From assembly GCF_021530565.1 (NCBI RefSeq), contig NZ_JAKGBI010000029.1:1-49550 (forward strand): DNA of 49,550 bases, given 5' to 3'. How positions within the stretch are numbered: position 1 is the first letter of the stretch; the number at the start of each line of letters is the position of its first letter. Shown in pieces: positions 24,439 through 32,256 of the stretch. Source of the stretch: Pseudoalteromonas sp. SMS1 (GTDB taxonomy: Bacteria > Pseudomonadota > Gammaproteobacteria > Enterobacterales > Alteromonadaceae). A program made the translations under genes and the position numbers. Below the pieces are notes generated by a model. It was not told the origin of the DNA. It worked only from the letters and a program-made list of their open reading frames with translations, and did no database searches.

Positions 24439-24775
24439 TCAAGATCCAATTAAACAGATCACGCTCAAACTGTCGGTATTAAGTTGGTGGGACCGTTACA
24501 AGATTTTAAGGCAACTAGACGGTGCTCAGGCTTTGCAGATAAAGCAAGGTTTGAAAGAGCTTAAAAAGCTTGGGATACAGAATAAGCCTGATCTAATCCA
24601 TCAATTGGCACAGAAAAACGCTGAAAAAGTCACGCAGCCTACGCAGCAAAGGCCTTTATCAGACGGGCTTCGATCGCATTTAGACGCTGAGTTCAACATG
24701 GCTCAAAGCACTTTGGCCACTGAAACAAAGCGCTATTTGATGCAAGTGCTAACGAAAGAGAATGGCCATGGTTGA
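24428..24775 (+). CDS. Small protein in the FliG position, candidate minimal FliG/adaptor
   Basis: 115 residues from an ATG at 24428 preceded by AGGAAAA. In nearly all flagellar clusters fliG (about 330 residues) lies between fliF and fliH. Here this slot holds a one-third-length protein: an N-terminal helical domain (ITLKLSVLSWWDRYKIL, LDGAQALQIKQGLKELKKLGI, LIHQLAQ) spaced somewhat like FliG's N-terminal FliF-binding domain, a Thr/Gln-rich linker near 70-80, and one more helix (LDAEFNMAQSTLATETKRYL). No FliG middle domain (EHPQ motif) or charged torque domain exists. It overlaps fliF (11 bp) and fliH (14 bp). Either a FliG reduced to its FliF-binding part or an unrelated ring-to-C-ring adaptor, functionally like SctK of injectisomes. 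Gene reality is well supported; homology is not proven. Confidence 0.7.
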   Translation: MHINQDPIKQITLKLSVLSWWDRYKILRQLDGAQALQIKQGLKELKKLGIQNKPDLIHQLAQKNAEKVTQPTQQRPLSDGLRSHLDAEFNMAQSTLATETKRYLMQVLTKENGHG

Positions 24776-25478
24776 TGTAGTTAAAACGTTTGAATTTAAG
24801 GCCAAAGCGGTTGCAGACGACGTTGCGATGCAACCGCAACACGCTGAACAAGCAGACACACAGGCGCCTACAGTCGACTTAGAGCATGAGCTTGCACAGT
24901 TGAGTAAACAAGCGCGTCAATCCTTGCTGTTGCAAGCGTTTAAAGAAGACCTTGATCACTTGGTCAAACTAGAAACGGATAAGGGTCGAGAGCAAGGGTA
25001 TCGAGCGGGCACCGAAAAAGCTGCGGATGAGTTAGCAGCCATGAAAGCAGAGTGGGCTCAACAGCAGCAAGACCACCTTGATAATCTGAATTCATTAAAA
25101 GCCACTTTGGAAAGCTTGTCGCCAACCATCGAGATCAGTGAACCTGAAGCCTTGGTAGACATCGTGAATCAAGCTGTTTATGTCTATTTAGGAGAGCGGC
25201 TAGAAGATAAATCGTATCTCAAAACGTTACTTGCAGAGATCGCAAATAAATATGCCGAAGATAAACAAGTTGTTTTAAGGCTCGGTGAAACTGAATTTGA
25301 CTTCCTTCAACAGAGCGGTTTGTTAGAGGAGTTTAACGGACAAATAAAACTAGAAAAAGACGCTGCTTTAACAGCTGGAAGCCACAAACTGTGTTTATCA
25401 AATGGTGATAAGCACAGCGACCTATCCAATAAATTGAAACAGCAACTTGATGCGTTTTTAGTTGGGTTAAAAGGCTAA
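24762..25478 (+). CDS. fliH: FliH, regulator of the export ATPase
   Basis: This 238-residue protein matches FliH in length and layout: a disordered acidic N-terminus, a long coiled coil (about 50-125) with the GREQGYRAG glycine-repeat segment, and a globular C-terminal domain (EALVDIVNQAVYVYLGERL onward) that binds FliI. FliH dimers link FliI to the C-ring protein FliN and bring substrates to the gate. Two starts are possible (24762 or 24768). It is followed by fliI after 3 bp. Confidence 0.85.
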   Translation: MAMVDVVKTFEFKAKAVADDVAMQPQHAEQADTQAPTVDLEHELAQLSKQARQSLLLQAFKEDLDHLVKLETDKGREQGYRAGTEKAADELAAMKAEWAQQQQDHLDNLNSLKATLESLSPTIEISEPEALVDIVNQAVYVYLGERLEDKSYLKTLLAEIANKYAEDKQVVLRLGETEFDFLQQSGLLEEFNGQIKLEKDAALTAGSHKLCLSNGDKHSDLSNKLKQQLDAFLVGLKG

Positions 25479-25481
25479 CTT

Positions 25482-26813
25482 ATGTCGTTGATATCTCTTT
25501 ATAAACAGTCCTTAGAAAAGGTCAATGAACCTAAGGCCATTGGACGTGTTACTCAAGTAATTGGGCTTACATTAGAAGTGGTCTGTCCGGATTTATTTAT
25601 TGGTGAGATATGCCACATCGAACTGACGACTCAAGACCGGTATGTCGTTGCTGAAGTCGTGGGGCTAAAAAAAGAGACTGCTATTTTGATGCCTTTTGAA
25701 AAAGCGGTGGGCATTACTTTGGGTTCAAAGGTGGTACCGCAAGGTCGCTCTGCTCAAGCAAAAGTAGGTCAGGCGTTTTTAGGACGCGTTGTTAATGCAT
25801 TTGGTGAGCCAATAGATGATAAAGGTCCCATTGCACCGTATGATTTAGCGCCAATTCATAAACCCGCTATTAACCCGTTGTCAAGAGCACCCGTTGATAC
25901 ACAGTTTTCGACTGGGCTAAAAGTGGTGGATGCTTGTTTACCGATTGGACAGGGTCAAAGAGTGGGTTTATTTGCAGGCAGTGGCGTCGGTAAGAGCTCG
26001 CTACTCAGTGGAATATGTAAGTACAATTTAGACCAACAAAAAGTGAATATTATTGTACTTGTGGGTGAGCGTGGTCGAGAAGTCGCTGAGTTTGTGCATG
26101 AAACCTTGGGCCCAGACGGACTTAAGCATTCAGTCGTGATTGTTGCAACTGCAGAAGAGCCCGCGCTCATCAGGGCGCATGCAGTATACACCGCGATGGC
26201 AATGGCAGAGTTCTTTTCTCATCAGCAGCGTAATGTATTTCTGTCCATTGATTCAATGACACGATTTGCATTTGCACTTAGGGAAATTGGCCTCGCAGTC
26301 GGTGAGCCTCCTACCGTGAAAGGTTACACGAGTTCAGTGTTTTCCATACTACCAAGTATTGTCGAACGTTGTGGAAATTTTCAAAACCGAGGTGCGATCA
26401 CTGCGTTGTTAAGTGTACTCGTTGAAGGAGATGACTTAAATGATCCGGTTGTTGACTCTCTACGTGCAATATTAGATGGCCATGTCGTATTGGATCGTGC
26501 ACTCGCCGAGAAAAATCACTATCCAGCGGTTTCTGTGTTGAAGTCTGTGAGCCGTATGTTCAATAGGTTGACCACCGCTGAGCAAAAATCTGATGTGAAG
26601 TCGCTGAGACATGTTTTGTCTCTGTATGACGACAATAAGATGATTTTAGAACTTGGCATGCTTGAGTCTTCTCAATCACATATAGAGCAGATTAAAAGCG
26701 ATTACCAAGTCGCTTGCGGCTTTTTACAGCAAGACTTGGGCACTTATGTCAGTAGTGCAGACGCTAAATTATCGCTTAATAAATTGAAGTTTGGTGGGGC
26801 GTCAAATGGGTGA
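25482..26813 (+). CDS. fliI: FliI, flagellar-type export ATPase
   Basis: This 443-residue protein has the F1-beta-like ATPase fold: Walker A AGSGVGKSS near 165-173, catalytic-glutamate region VGERGREVAEF, Walker B VFLSIDSMTRFAFALRE, and ending with the helical domain. The GEPIDDKGP segment near 108-116 is characteristic of FliI/SctN. It hydrolyses ATP to release chaperones and unfold substrates at the gate. All catalytic motifs are intact, so the export machine looks functional. It overlaps fliJ by 8 bp. Confidence 0.95.
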   Translation: MSLISLYKQSLEKVNEPKAIGRVTQVIGLTLEVVCPDLFIGEICHIELTTQDRYVVAEVVGLKKETAILMPFEKAVGITLGSKVVPQGRSAQAKVGQAFLGRVVNAFGEPIDDKGPIAPYDLAPIHKPAINPLSRAPVDTQFSTGLKVVDACLPIGQGQRVGLFAGSGVGKSSLLSGICKYNLDQQKVNIIVLVGERGREVAEFVHETLGPDGLKHSVVIVATAEEPALIRAHAVYTAMAMAEFFSHQQRNVFLSIDSMTRFAFALREIGLAVGEPPTVKGYTSSVFSILPSIVERCGNFQNRGAITALLSVLVEGDDLNDPVVDSLRAILDGHVVLDRALAEKNHYPAVSVLKSVSRMFNRLTTAEQKSDVKSLRHVLSLYDDNKMILELGMLESSQSHIEQIKSDYQVACGFLQQDLGTYVSSADAKLSLNKLKFGGASNG

Positions 26814-27246
26814 TACCAGATCTACCTTAGACCAATTCAGGCGCATGCTGGAAATGCAATCCGATCAGGCGAAGTTAAAAAAACTGGATCTGGAAGGGCG
26901 TATAGAAGATGAACTAACAACGATCGCGAAGCTAGAGGTTGCGCTCGAGCGAGAATGCGAAAAGCATACTCAATTTCTGGCTATGGGAAGCGGTTGTCAC
27001 GAGTCTCATCTACGCCACTTGGCGTCATCACACCAGCTTATCGAACAAAAGAACGCGCATGTATTGGCGTTAAAAGCTTCATTGGTTGAGGTTCAAAAAA
27101 CTTTGAGGCTACTGAATGCCAAAGAGCAGGTAGTCAAAGAAAATATGGGTAAAGCAGAGCGTGGTTTCATGCTTGAGCTGGATAAAAAATGGGATCAAAT
27201 GTGTGGCGAAATTGCCGCAATTAACCAAAGGAGAAGTTTGGTATGA
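26806..27246 (+). CDS. fliJ: FliJ-like coiled-coil export protein
   Basis: About 146 residues from the ATG at 26806, which overlaps the fliI stop. Nearly all of the sequence is heptad-patterned coiled coil (DQFRRMLEMQSDQAKLKKLD; LEGRIEDELTTIAKLEVALE; LLNAKEQVVKENMGKAE), as in FliJ, the stalk that connects the FliI ring to FlhA. Sequence conservation in FliJ is low everywhere, so the call rests on size, coiled coil and position between fliI and the fliK-like gene. Confidence 0.75.
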   Translation: MGDTRSTLDQFRRMLEMQSDQAKLKKLDLEGRIEDELTTIAKLEVALERECEKHTQFLAMGSGCHESHLRHLASSHQLIEQKNAHVLALKASLVEVQKTLRLLNAKEQVVKENMGKAERGFMLELDKKWDQMCGEIAAINQRRSLV

Positions 27247-28622
27247 CTGTCGTAGATCCTAACTTGAACCTTTCGCTTCTCTTGCAACAAAAAACAGGAA
27301 AGCGGGATGCTAATCAGGTGAATGAATTTCTGGAAATGCTCAATTCCAAACATTCATTTAGCCCAAATGAGCAAATTGATTTAGGTCATCAGCATAACCT
27401 GGGTGAGCATAAGACGACACCTGATATCAAGACAAACAATGCCTCAGGTACGCACTTGAAGCACACTAATATCAAGGTAAACAATGCTTCTGGCACGTTC
27501 TTGAAGAACATTGATATCTTGCCGCAAGAAGTCTACGTCAAGCATGCATTGATTGCTGACAATGGAGCGGCTTCGGTACCACAAAACACGGCTTCACACA
27601 CATTGATAGCGTTACTGTATGGAAATGAAGAAGCTTCTCCCGTACTACATACTGAAAATGATGACGAACACGTTGTTAACCCTACGCAGTTCTTAGGTGG
27701 CGCAGCTCAAGTGTCGCCTGGGCTAGTTGATCAGGACGGGGCTGGGCAAGAGGGCAGTCTTACTCAGGGGGTTGTTGCGAATTATCAGCCAAACACATTG
27801 CACGAAACACTTTTTGCAAAATTCATTAACCCGAATGTAGATGCAATGCAGTTCCCTGTGCGGTTTGATGAAACCACCCCCTACACGTTGCCTGCGTCTA
27901 TGTCTGTTCAAAACGGCGCGATATTAAGTGCACAGATGCTTTCTATGAAGCCCTTAGATAATGTACAAGTAGAGGCCTTGGTCAATGTTTTTTCTCAGCA
28001 TGAAGGCGCGCAGCTACAAGCGTTGATGGCGTCTGTGATGTCGCCCGGGCAAGAAAATAACCAAGGTGTGATCTTGGATGCTGTGGTGGTAAACGGATCA
28101 GGCACGCAGTCAAAGCACATAGCATCATATAAGTGGACGGCGTATGCCATCGGTTTACTTTCTCAATCTTATGGTGGAGAGCAACTTACAAAAGGGGCTC
28201 AAATAGACGCATCGCGTCATCTTAAAAGCACCGTTCACGTTCAAGTTGCAAAACCAACCCGTACTTCTGGCGATTTAGAGCATAAAGAAAAGGTTACGGC
28301 TAACCAAAAGTTCACAGAACAATTTTTGGTATCTACGTCCACTCAAAAGAAAAGCCATGATGCTAAGGGAACCGAAAAGCAGGCACAGCCTCGTGCTTTT
28401 TACAATGAATTTGCCCATGAGATTGCGCCTAAATTACTGAGCTTTGTGACTGACAAAAAAGGTGAGTTCAAAGTCTACTACCGAGATTATTACAGTGATA
28501 TTGAGAGCTTAAGGGCTTTATTTAGCGAAGTTAATAACTTGAGCACAATGCATAAGCAAGTGGCCGAACTGACCATTAATGGTCAAAAAATATGGTCGCA
28601 AGGGCAAATGAATGGAAATTGA
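27243..28622 (+). CDS. fliK: FliK-like hook-length control protein
   Basis: This 459-residue protein lies in the usual fliK position, between fliJ and flgD. The first 330 residues are low in complexity and Gln/Asn/Thr-rich, as expected for the secreted ruler part, and include a 15-residue tandem repeat (residues 61-90). The C-terminal 70 residues (EIAPKLLSFVTDKKGEFKVY through INGQKIWSQGQ) resemble the FliK switch domain, ending in an ING-type strand, but the family core is weakly conserved. It should measure hook length and trigger the FlhB switch. It overlaps fliJ (ATGA) and flgD (11 bp). Homology call moderate, positional support strong. Confidence 0.7.
   Translation: MTVVDPNLNLSLLLQQKTGKRDANQVNEFLEMLNSKHSFSPNEQIDLGHQHNLGEHKTTPDIKTNNASGTHLKHTNIKVNNASGTFLKNIDILPQEVYVKHALIADNGAASVPQNTASHTLIALLYGNEEASPVLHTENDDEHVVNPTQFLGGAAQVSPGLVDQDGAGQEGSLTQGVVANYQPNTLHETLFAKFINPNVDAMQFPVRFDETTPYTLPASMSVQNGAILSAQMLSMKPLDNVQVEALVNVFSQHEGAQLQALMASVMSPGQENNQGVILDAVVVNGSGTQSKHIASYKWTAYAIGLLSQSYGGEQLTKGAQIDASRHLKSTVHVQVAKPTRTSGDLEHKEKVTANQKFTEQFLVSTSTQKKSHDAKGTEKQAQPRAFYNEFAHEIAPKLLSFVTDKKGEFKVYYRDYYSDIESLRALFSEVNNLSTMHKQVAELTINGQKIWSQGQMNGN
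27423..27512 (+). repeat. 45-bp tandem repeat in the FliK-like ruler region
   Basis: Two consecutive in-frame 45-bp units begin at 27423 and 27468. Each encodes [DN]IK-x-NNASGT-x-LK followed by three variable residues. A third unit starts (GATATC at 27513) but then diverges. Copy-number change here would lengthen or shorten the ruler by 15 residues per unit. Confidence 0.8.
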
Positions 28623-29028
28623 ATCTATAGGAAACGCGGCGGCCACAAATTCCGCAGTGACGAACAATAACTCAGTCTCTCAAGAAGAGTTTATCAAACT
28701 CTTCCTTGCACAGCTGAATTATCAAGACCCGATGGAACCTGTTAATAACAGAGAGTTTTTGGCTCAGTTAGCGCAGTTTTCATCGTTAGAACAATCTCGA
28801 TTGTCAAACGAGAATTTAACTGCCCTGTTGGCAATGAACTCATCCAATCAAGCACTTACTTTACTTGGTAAAACCGTTGAAGTGACAACAAATACCAATT
28901 CAAGTTTCAACGGCACGATTGAAGCTGTTCATTATTCGGCGAGCGGCCCAAGTCTGACTATTAAAAGCGCGGAAGGCACTTTTTTAGACAACATTACCCT
29001 TGGGCAAGTAAAAATAATACAAAATTAA
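28612..29028 (+). CDS. flgD: FlgD, hook cap/scaffold, truncated form
   Basis: A 138-residue protein, well under the usual 220-230. The N-terminal FlgD signature is intact: SQEEFIKLFLAQLNYQDP, EPVNNREFLAQLAQFSSLEQ. After it comes one small beta domain (LLGKTVEVTTNT ... ITLGQVKIIQ), while the FlgD Ig-like domain seems missing. FlgD caps the growing hook so FlgE can polymerise. It overlaps the fliK-like gene by 11 bp and lies 17 bp before flgE. Confidence 0.88.
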   Translation: MEIESIGNAAATNSAVTNNNSVSQEEFIKLFLAQLNYQDPMEPVNNREFLAQLAQFSSLEQSRLSNENLTALLAMNSSNQALTLLGKTVEVTTNTNSSFNGTIEAVHYSASGPSLTIKSAEGTFLDNITLGQVKIIQN

Positions 29029-29045
29029 TAAGTTAGAGGTATTAC

Positions 29046-30230
29046 ATGCTACAGTCATTTTTTACAGGTTTGTCAGGGATGTACTCATTTTCTAGAAATC
29101 TAGATAACGTGAGTAACAACATCTCAAACATGAACACACCAGGTTACCGTGGAACAGATACGTTCTACAAAAGTTTAACTAACGGTGACAATCTTAACCA
29201 AGGTGGTTCTGGTTATGGTACGCAAATTTCTGGTTTAGGATATAGATTCTCAACCGGTGATATTCGCCAGACAGGTAATGCAACGGATGTCGCTATTTCT
29301 GGTCAAGGCTTCTTCACTCTGATGAATGGAAACCAGCAATTTTATACCAGAGCTGGCCAATTTTCATTTAACCAAGATGGCATTTTGATTGACCCTGCTT
29401 CGGGTTTGAACGTAGGCGCACTAAACGATCAAGGCCAACTAGTTGATTTTGATATCAGTGGTTTAAGAACCAAAGCACCTTCGGCAACGTCATTAGTTGA
29501 ACTATCAGGTGTTCTATCTTCTGGTGATACAACCCATGAAATTGGTGGTATTAAAGTATTCAATAACCTTGGTGAAGAAGTTGAGCTAACGATGACATTC
29601 ACTAAGAGCACGGATACTGATCGTGCTTGGAATGTGTCAGTGAAAGACGCCAATGGCACTGAACTTCATACGGGTGAAATTCGTTTTGATACAGATGGCA
29701 CGCCAAGTGCTGACTTTAACAGCTTAACGGTACCGGTTAGCGATTCTCATGGTGGTGTTGCGAATATTAGCTTCTCATTTGGTAAACAAGGCTCTGTATC
29801 GGGTGCAACCTCAAGTGATTTGGGTGAAGACTCTACATTACGTGCAACTGTCACTGACGGTACGGCAATGGCTGAATTACAAAGCGTTGAGTTCCAGTCT
29901 GACGGCGCACTTAAACTAACTTATTCTGATGGTAAAACGGAAACAGGCCCTAAGCTTGCGTTATCTAACTTTTCAGATACCACCGCGCTTAAACTAGTCG
30001 AAGGTGCGATCTTCAAAGCGGATGACAACAGCAGCCGAGTGATCTCTACTGCGGGTGAAGGTGCTATCGGTTCAATCGCAGCACAAAGTATTGAACTGTC
30101 AAACGTGGATCTTTCTCGTGAATTTGCCGATATGATGATCATTCAGCGTGGATATCAGGCCAGTTCTCGTATTCTTAACGTTTCAAATCAGCTGTTGGAG
30201 CAGTTGTACGAAAATACTAGAGGGCGCTAA
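29046..30230 (+). CDS. flgE: FlgE, hook protein
   Basis: This 394-residue protein is of normal FlgE length. The N-terminal core is SGMYSFSRNLDNVSNNISN followed by MNTPGYRG; the middle has FFTLMNGNQQFYTRAGQF and a FlgE D1/D2 region (GGIKVFNNLGEEVELTM); the C-terminus has ELSNVDLSREFADMMIIQRG and YQASSRILNVSNQLLEQL. It polymerises into the extracellular hook. No FlgK, FlgL or FliD is encoded nearby, so the hook could be the terminal extracellular structure. GTTAGAGGT lies before the ATG. Its stop overlaps the fliM-like start. Confidence 0.92.
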   Translation: MLQSFFTGLSGMYSFSRNLDNVSNNISNMNTPGYRGTDTFYKSLTNGDNLNQGGSGYGTQISGLGYRFSTGDIRQTGNATDVAISGQGFFTLMNGNQQFYTRAGQFSFNQDGILIDPASGLNVGALNDQGQLVDFDISGLRTKAPSATSLVELSGVLSSGDTTHEIGGIKVFNNLGEEVELTMTFTKSTDTDRAWNVSVKDANGTELHTGEIRFDTDGTPSADFNSLTVPVSDSHGGVANISFSFGKQGSVSGATSSDLGEDSTLRATVTDGTAMAELQSVEFQSDGALKLTYSDGKTETGPKLALSNFSDTTALKLVEGAIFKADDNSSRVISTAGEGAIGSIAAQSIELSNVDLSREFADMMIIQRGYQASSRILNVSNQLLEQLYENTRGR

Positions 30231-30931
30231 TGGGCTTTAGTTATAGCGCTGTTCTGGGACTTTCTAGTCGCAATAAAGTCGAGACGCATTTAGTTGAGAC
30301 ACTAAATGCGTGGTCGAGCAAGTGGCTTAATAAATCACTTGCTCAATGCGAAGCGACGTTTAACGAGACATTGTTTGGTTCTCTGGCACTTGAAGCGCCA
30401 GTGTTTGAAAGTGCACATGTGGCAGCGAAAGGGGAAGCATTATGTGCTTCTCTATTTTGCACTGCAACGGCATACAAGGGCTCATTGAACAACGATGATG
30501 ACGCCTTGGCCGATGAATTCAGTACGCACATCCTCAATGATTTAGCAGCCATGCTGACAACGTTAGGTGAGTCAGACAAATCAGCTAACCGCCAATGGGG
30601 CGTGGCACTCGATATTCAAATTGGGCAAAGCGAGTTTACGCTCTTTGTGAGCGCCGCTGCGGTTGAGAATATTTTGAAGCCAGTGCCACATACTTTTGAA
30701 CAGACATTGACCTCGTCAATCTCTCATTTAACCGTAGATACCGATATTTTGTTGAGCAAGACACAGATTAATTTAGCGCAATTAATGTCTATGCAACAAG
30801 GTGATGTTTTACCACTTTCACCCTCTGTTAAAGATGCAGTTAACTTGAAAGTAAATGGAACACTTCTGCCTAAAGTAGGTTATCTCGTTTCTAAACATAA
30901 ACATAAATCAGTTATTTTTTTGGGTGAATAA
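30230..30931 (+). CDS. fliM: Short FliM-like C-ring protein
   Basis: A 233-residue protein in the fliM position, about 100 shorter than FliM. The last 65 residues form a SpoA domain (VDTDILLSKTQINLAQLMSM, QQGDVLPLSPSVKDAVNLKV, NGTLLPKVGYLV), the part that pairs with FliN. The N-terminal EIDALL-type CheY-binding motif of FliM is absent, and the middle CheC-like domain is reduced and unrecognisable. This gives an architecture closer to the injectisome C-ring protein SctQ. It could support a sorting platform for secretion but not chemotactic switching. Starts within the flgE stop (TAATG). Confidence 0.75.
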   Translation: MGFSYSAVLGLSSRNKVETHLVETLNAWSSKWLNKSLAQCEATFNETLFGSLALEAPVFESAHVAAKGEALCASLFCTATAYKGSLNNDDDALADEFSTHILNDLAAMLTTLGESDKSANRQWGVALDIQIGQSEFTLFVSAAAVENILKPVPHTFEQTLTSSISHLTVDTDILLSKTQINLAQLMSMQQGDVLPLSPSVKDAVNLKVNGTLLPKVGYLVSKHKHKSVIFLGE

Positions 30932-31243
30932 ATGGAAAACATGAAGACTGTTGAATTTACAAATGTTGATGAGTCTACCCCTTCAACAGAGCCAGCATTA
31001 CCAGCAATTGATGTGGATCTTTTCAAAGACCTACAAGCAGAAGTTGAGGTGAAGATTGGCAATACTAAGATGTCTGTTGGGCAGTTATTTAATAGCAAAC
31101 AAGGTGATGTTATTAAACTGGAGCAAAGCGTAGACGCTGATGTTGAATTGGTCTTGGGCGAGCAAGTTGTCGCTAAAGGTCAGTTGGTCGCTGTTGAGGG
31201 CAACTTTGGACTAAAAATTACGCACATTGCAGCCAAAGACTAA
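30932..31243 (+). CDS. fliN: FliN, C-ring / sorting platform protein
   Basis: A 103-residue protein with a short acidic N-terminus and a full SpoA domain: FKDLQAEVEVKIGNTKMSVG, QLFNSKQGDVIKLEQSVDAD, and LVLGEQVVAKGQLVAVEGNF continuing with GLKITHI. FliN binds FliH and brings the ATPase complex to the ring base. A second in-frame ATG lies 9 bp downstream. The stop codon overlaps the fliO start. Confidence 0.9.
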   Translation: MENMKTVEFTNVDESTPSTEPALPAIDVDLFKDLQAEVEVKIGNTKMSVGQLFNSKQGDVIKLEQSVDADVELVLGEQVVAKGQLVAVEGNFGLKITHIAAKD

Positions 31244-31524
31244 TGGACACAATCACTTTCAGAAGTGTTGAACCGGTTTCTGAGTTTCAGTGGTTAATCG
31301 TCATTGCCTTTTGCATGCTTTTGCTTGTGGTGTATTTCTACAGCCAAAAAAAGAAAAAGGTCTCGCAAAATGGCAAAAACCTCTATACCAATGAAAAGCT
31401 TAGTCACAACACTCAGCTGCACAAGATCAATATAGATGGTCAAGAATATTTGGTGTTTGAATCGAAAGCAGGGCTTGTTGAGCTAACCAGTCCGCACAAA
31501 GTAAAAGATGTAAGTAATGATTAA
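31243..31524 (+). CDS. fliO: FliO, export gate assembly protein
   Basis: A 93-residue protein with one membrane helix (WLIVIAFCMLLLVVYFY, near 17-33), a Lys-rich stop-transfer stretch and a small cytoplasmic domain (LHKINIDGQEYLVFESKAG) typical of FliO. It helps FliP and FliR assemble. It overlaps fliN by 3 bp and fliP by 8 bp. The call is supported by topology and by position directly before fliP. Confidence 0.8.
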   Translation: MDTITFRSVEPVSEFQWLIVIAFCMLLLVVYFYSQKKKKVSQNGKNLYTNEKLSHNTQLHKINIDGQEYLVFESKAGLVELTSPHKVKDVSND

Positions 31525-32254
31525 GTCAGTTTTTTTTGTTTGCTTTTTTTTGTTATTTTCCATTGATGTGGCAGCGCAAGCAAACGGTCTTATTGAAGAT
31601 ATTGAAACGTCTGAGCTTCTAAATAACTTGGCGCCAGAGCTCAAGACCGCAGGTATGTTAACACTGATGTCGTTAGTACCTGTGATGTTAATTGCACTGA
31701 CCGCATTTACCCGAATTGTAATTGTGCTATCAATGTTACGACATGCGCTGGGTTTACAGCAGACACCGCCAAATGTTGTCATCATTACACTCTCGTTATT
31801 TTTAACTTTTTTTACCATGTCACCGGTATTTGAGAAAGCGGATGAAAATGCGTTAAGGCCCTATATTAAAAGCGAGATCTCTTTGTCGCAGGCGATTGAA
31901 AATGGTGCAGAGCCATTCAAAGCTTTTATGCTTCAGCAAACGAGAGAGGAAGATTTTCTTGCTGTGTTAGATATGGCGGGAGAATCGCATGCCCCAGATA
32001 CGATGGATGACGTCACGTTTAAACACCTAATACCTGCTTTTTTACTGAGTGAATTAACCACGGCGTTTAAAATAGCTTTTGTTATTTTTATACCCTTTCT
32101 ATTGATTGATCTAGTTGTGGCGAGTGTTTTGATGTCGTTGGGTATGATTATGGTGCCGCCTATCTCTATCGCACTTCCGATCAAAGTCATGCTATTCGTG
32201 TTAATCGATGGCTGGTCATTGGTCACTGGATCCTTAGTCGCCAGCTTCGCTTAG
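31517..32254 (+). CDS. fliP: FliP, export gate subunit
   Basis: This 245-residue protein has a cleavable signal peptide (VFFVCFFLLFSIDVAAQ) as in canonical FliP, then four membrane segments and the family signatures LVPVMLIALTAFTRIVIVLS, RHALGLQQTPPNVV and MSLGMIMVPPISIALPIKVM. FliP pentamer with FliR and FliQ makes the gate. In standard operons fliQ and fliR follow; here a sigma factor follows and fliQ is at the opposite end of the operon. Confidence 0.93.
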   Translation: MIKSVFFVCFFLLFSIDVAAQANGLIEDIETSELLNNLAPELKTAGMLTLMSLVPVMLIALTAFTRIVIVLSMLRHALGLQQTPPNVVIITLSLFLTFFTMSPVFEKADENALRPYIKSEISLSQAIENGAEPFKAFMLQQTREEDFLAVLDMAGESHAPDTMDDVTFKHLIPAFLLSELTTAFKIAFVIFIPFLLIDLVVASVLMSLGMIMVPPISIALPIKVMLFVLIDGWSLVTGSLVASFA

Positions 32255-32256
32255 TG

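Noticed and set aside
24389..24775. A frameshifted full-length fliG between fliF and fliH
   Set aside because: Only about 350 bp are available and both flanking genes overlap the small ORF, so there is no room for the middle and torque domains in any frame.
27423..27557. CRISPR array suggested by spaced repeats in the FliK-like gene
   Set aside because: The units are contiguous, in frame and diverging, with no spacers; they are a protein repeat.
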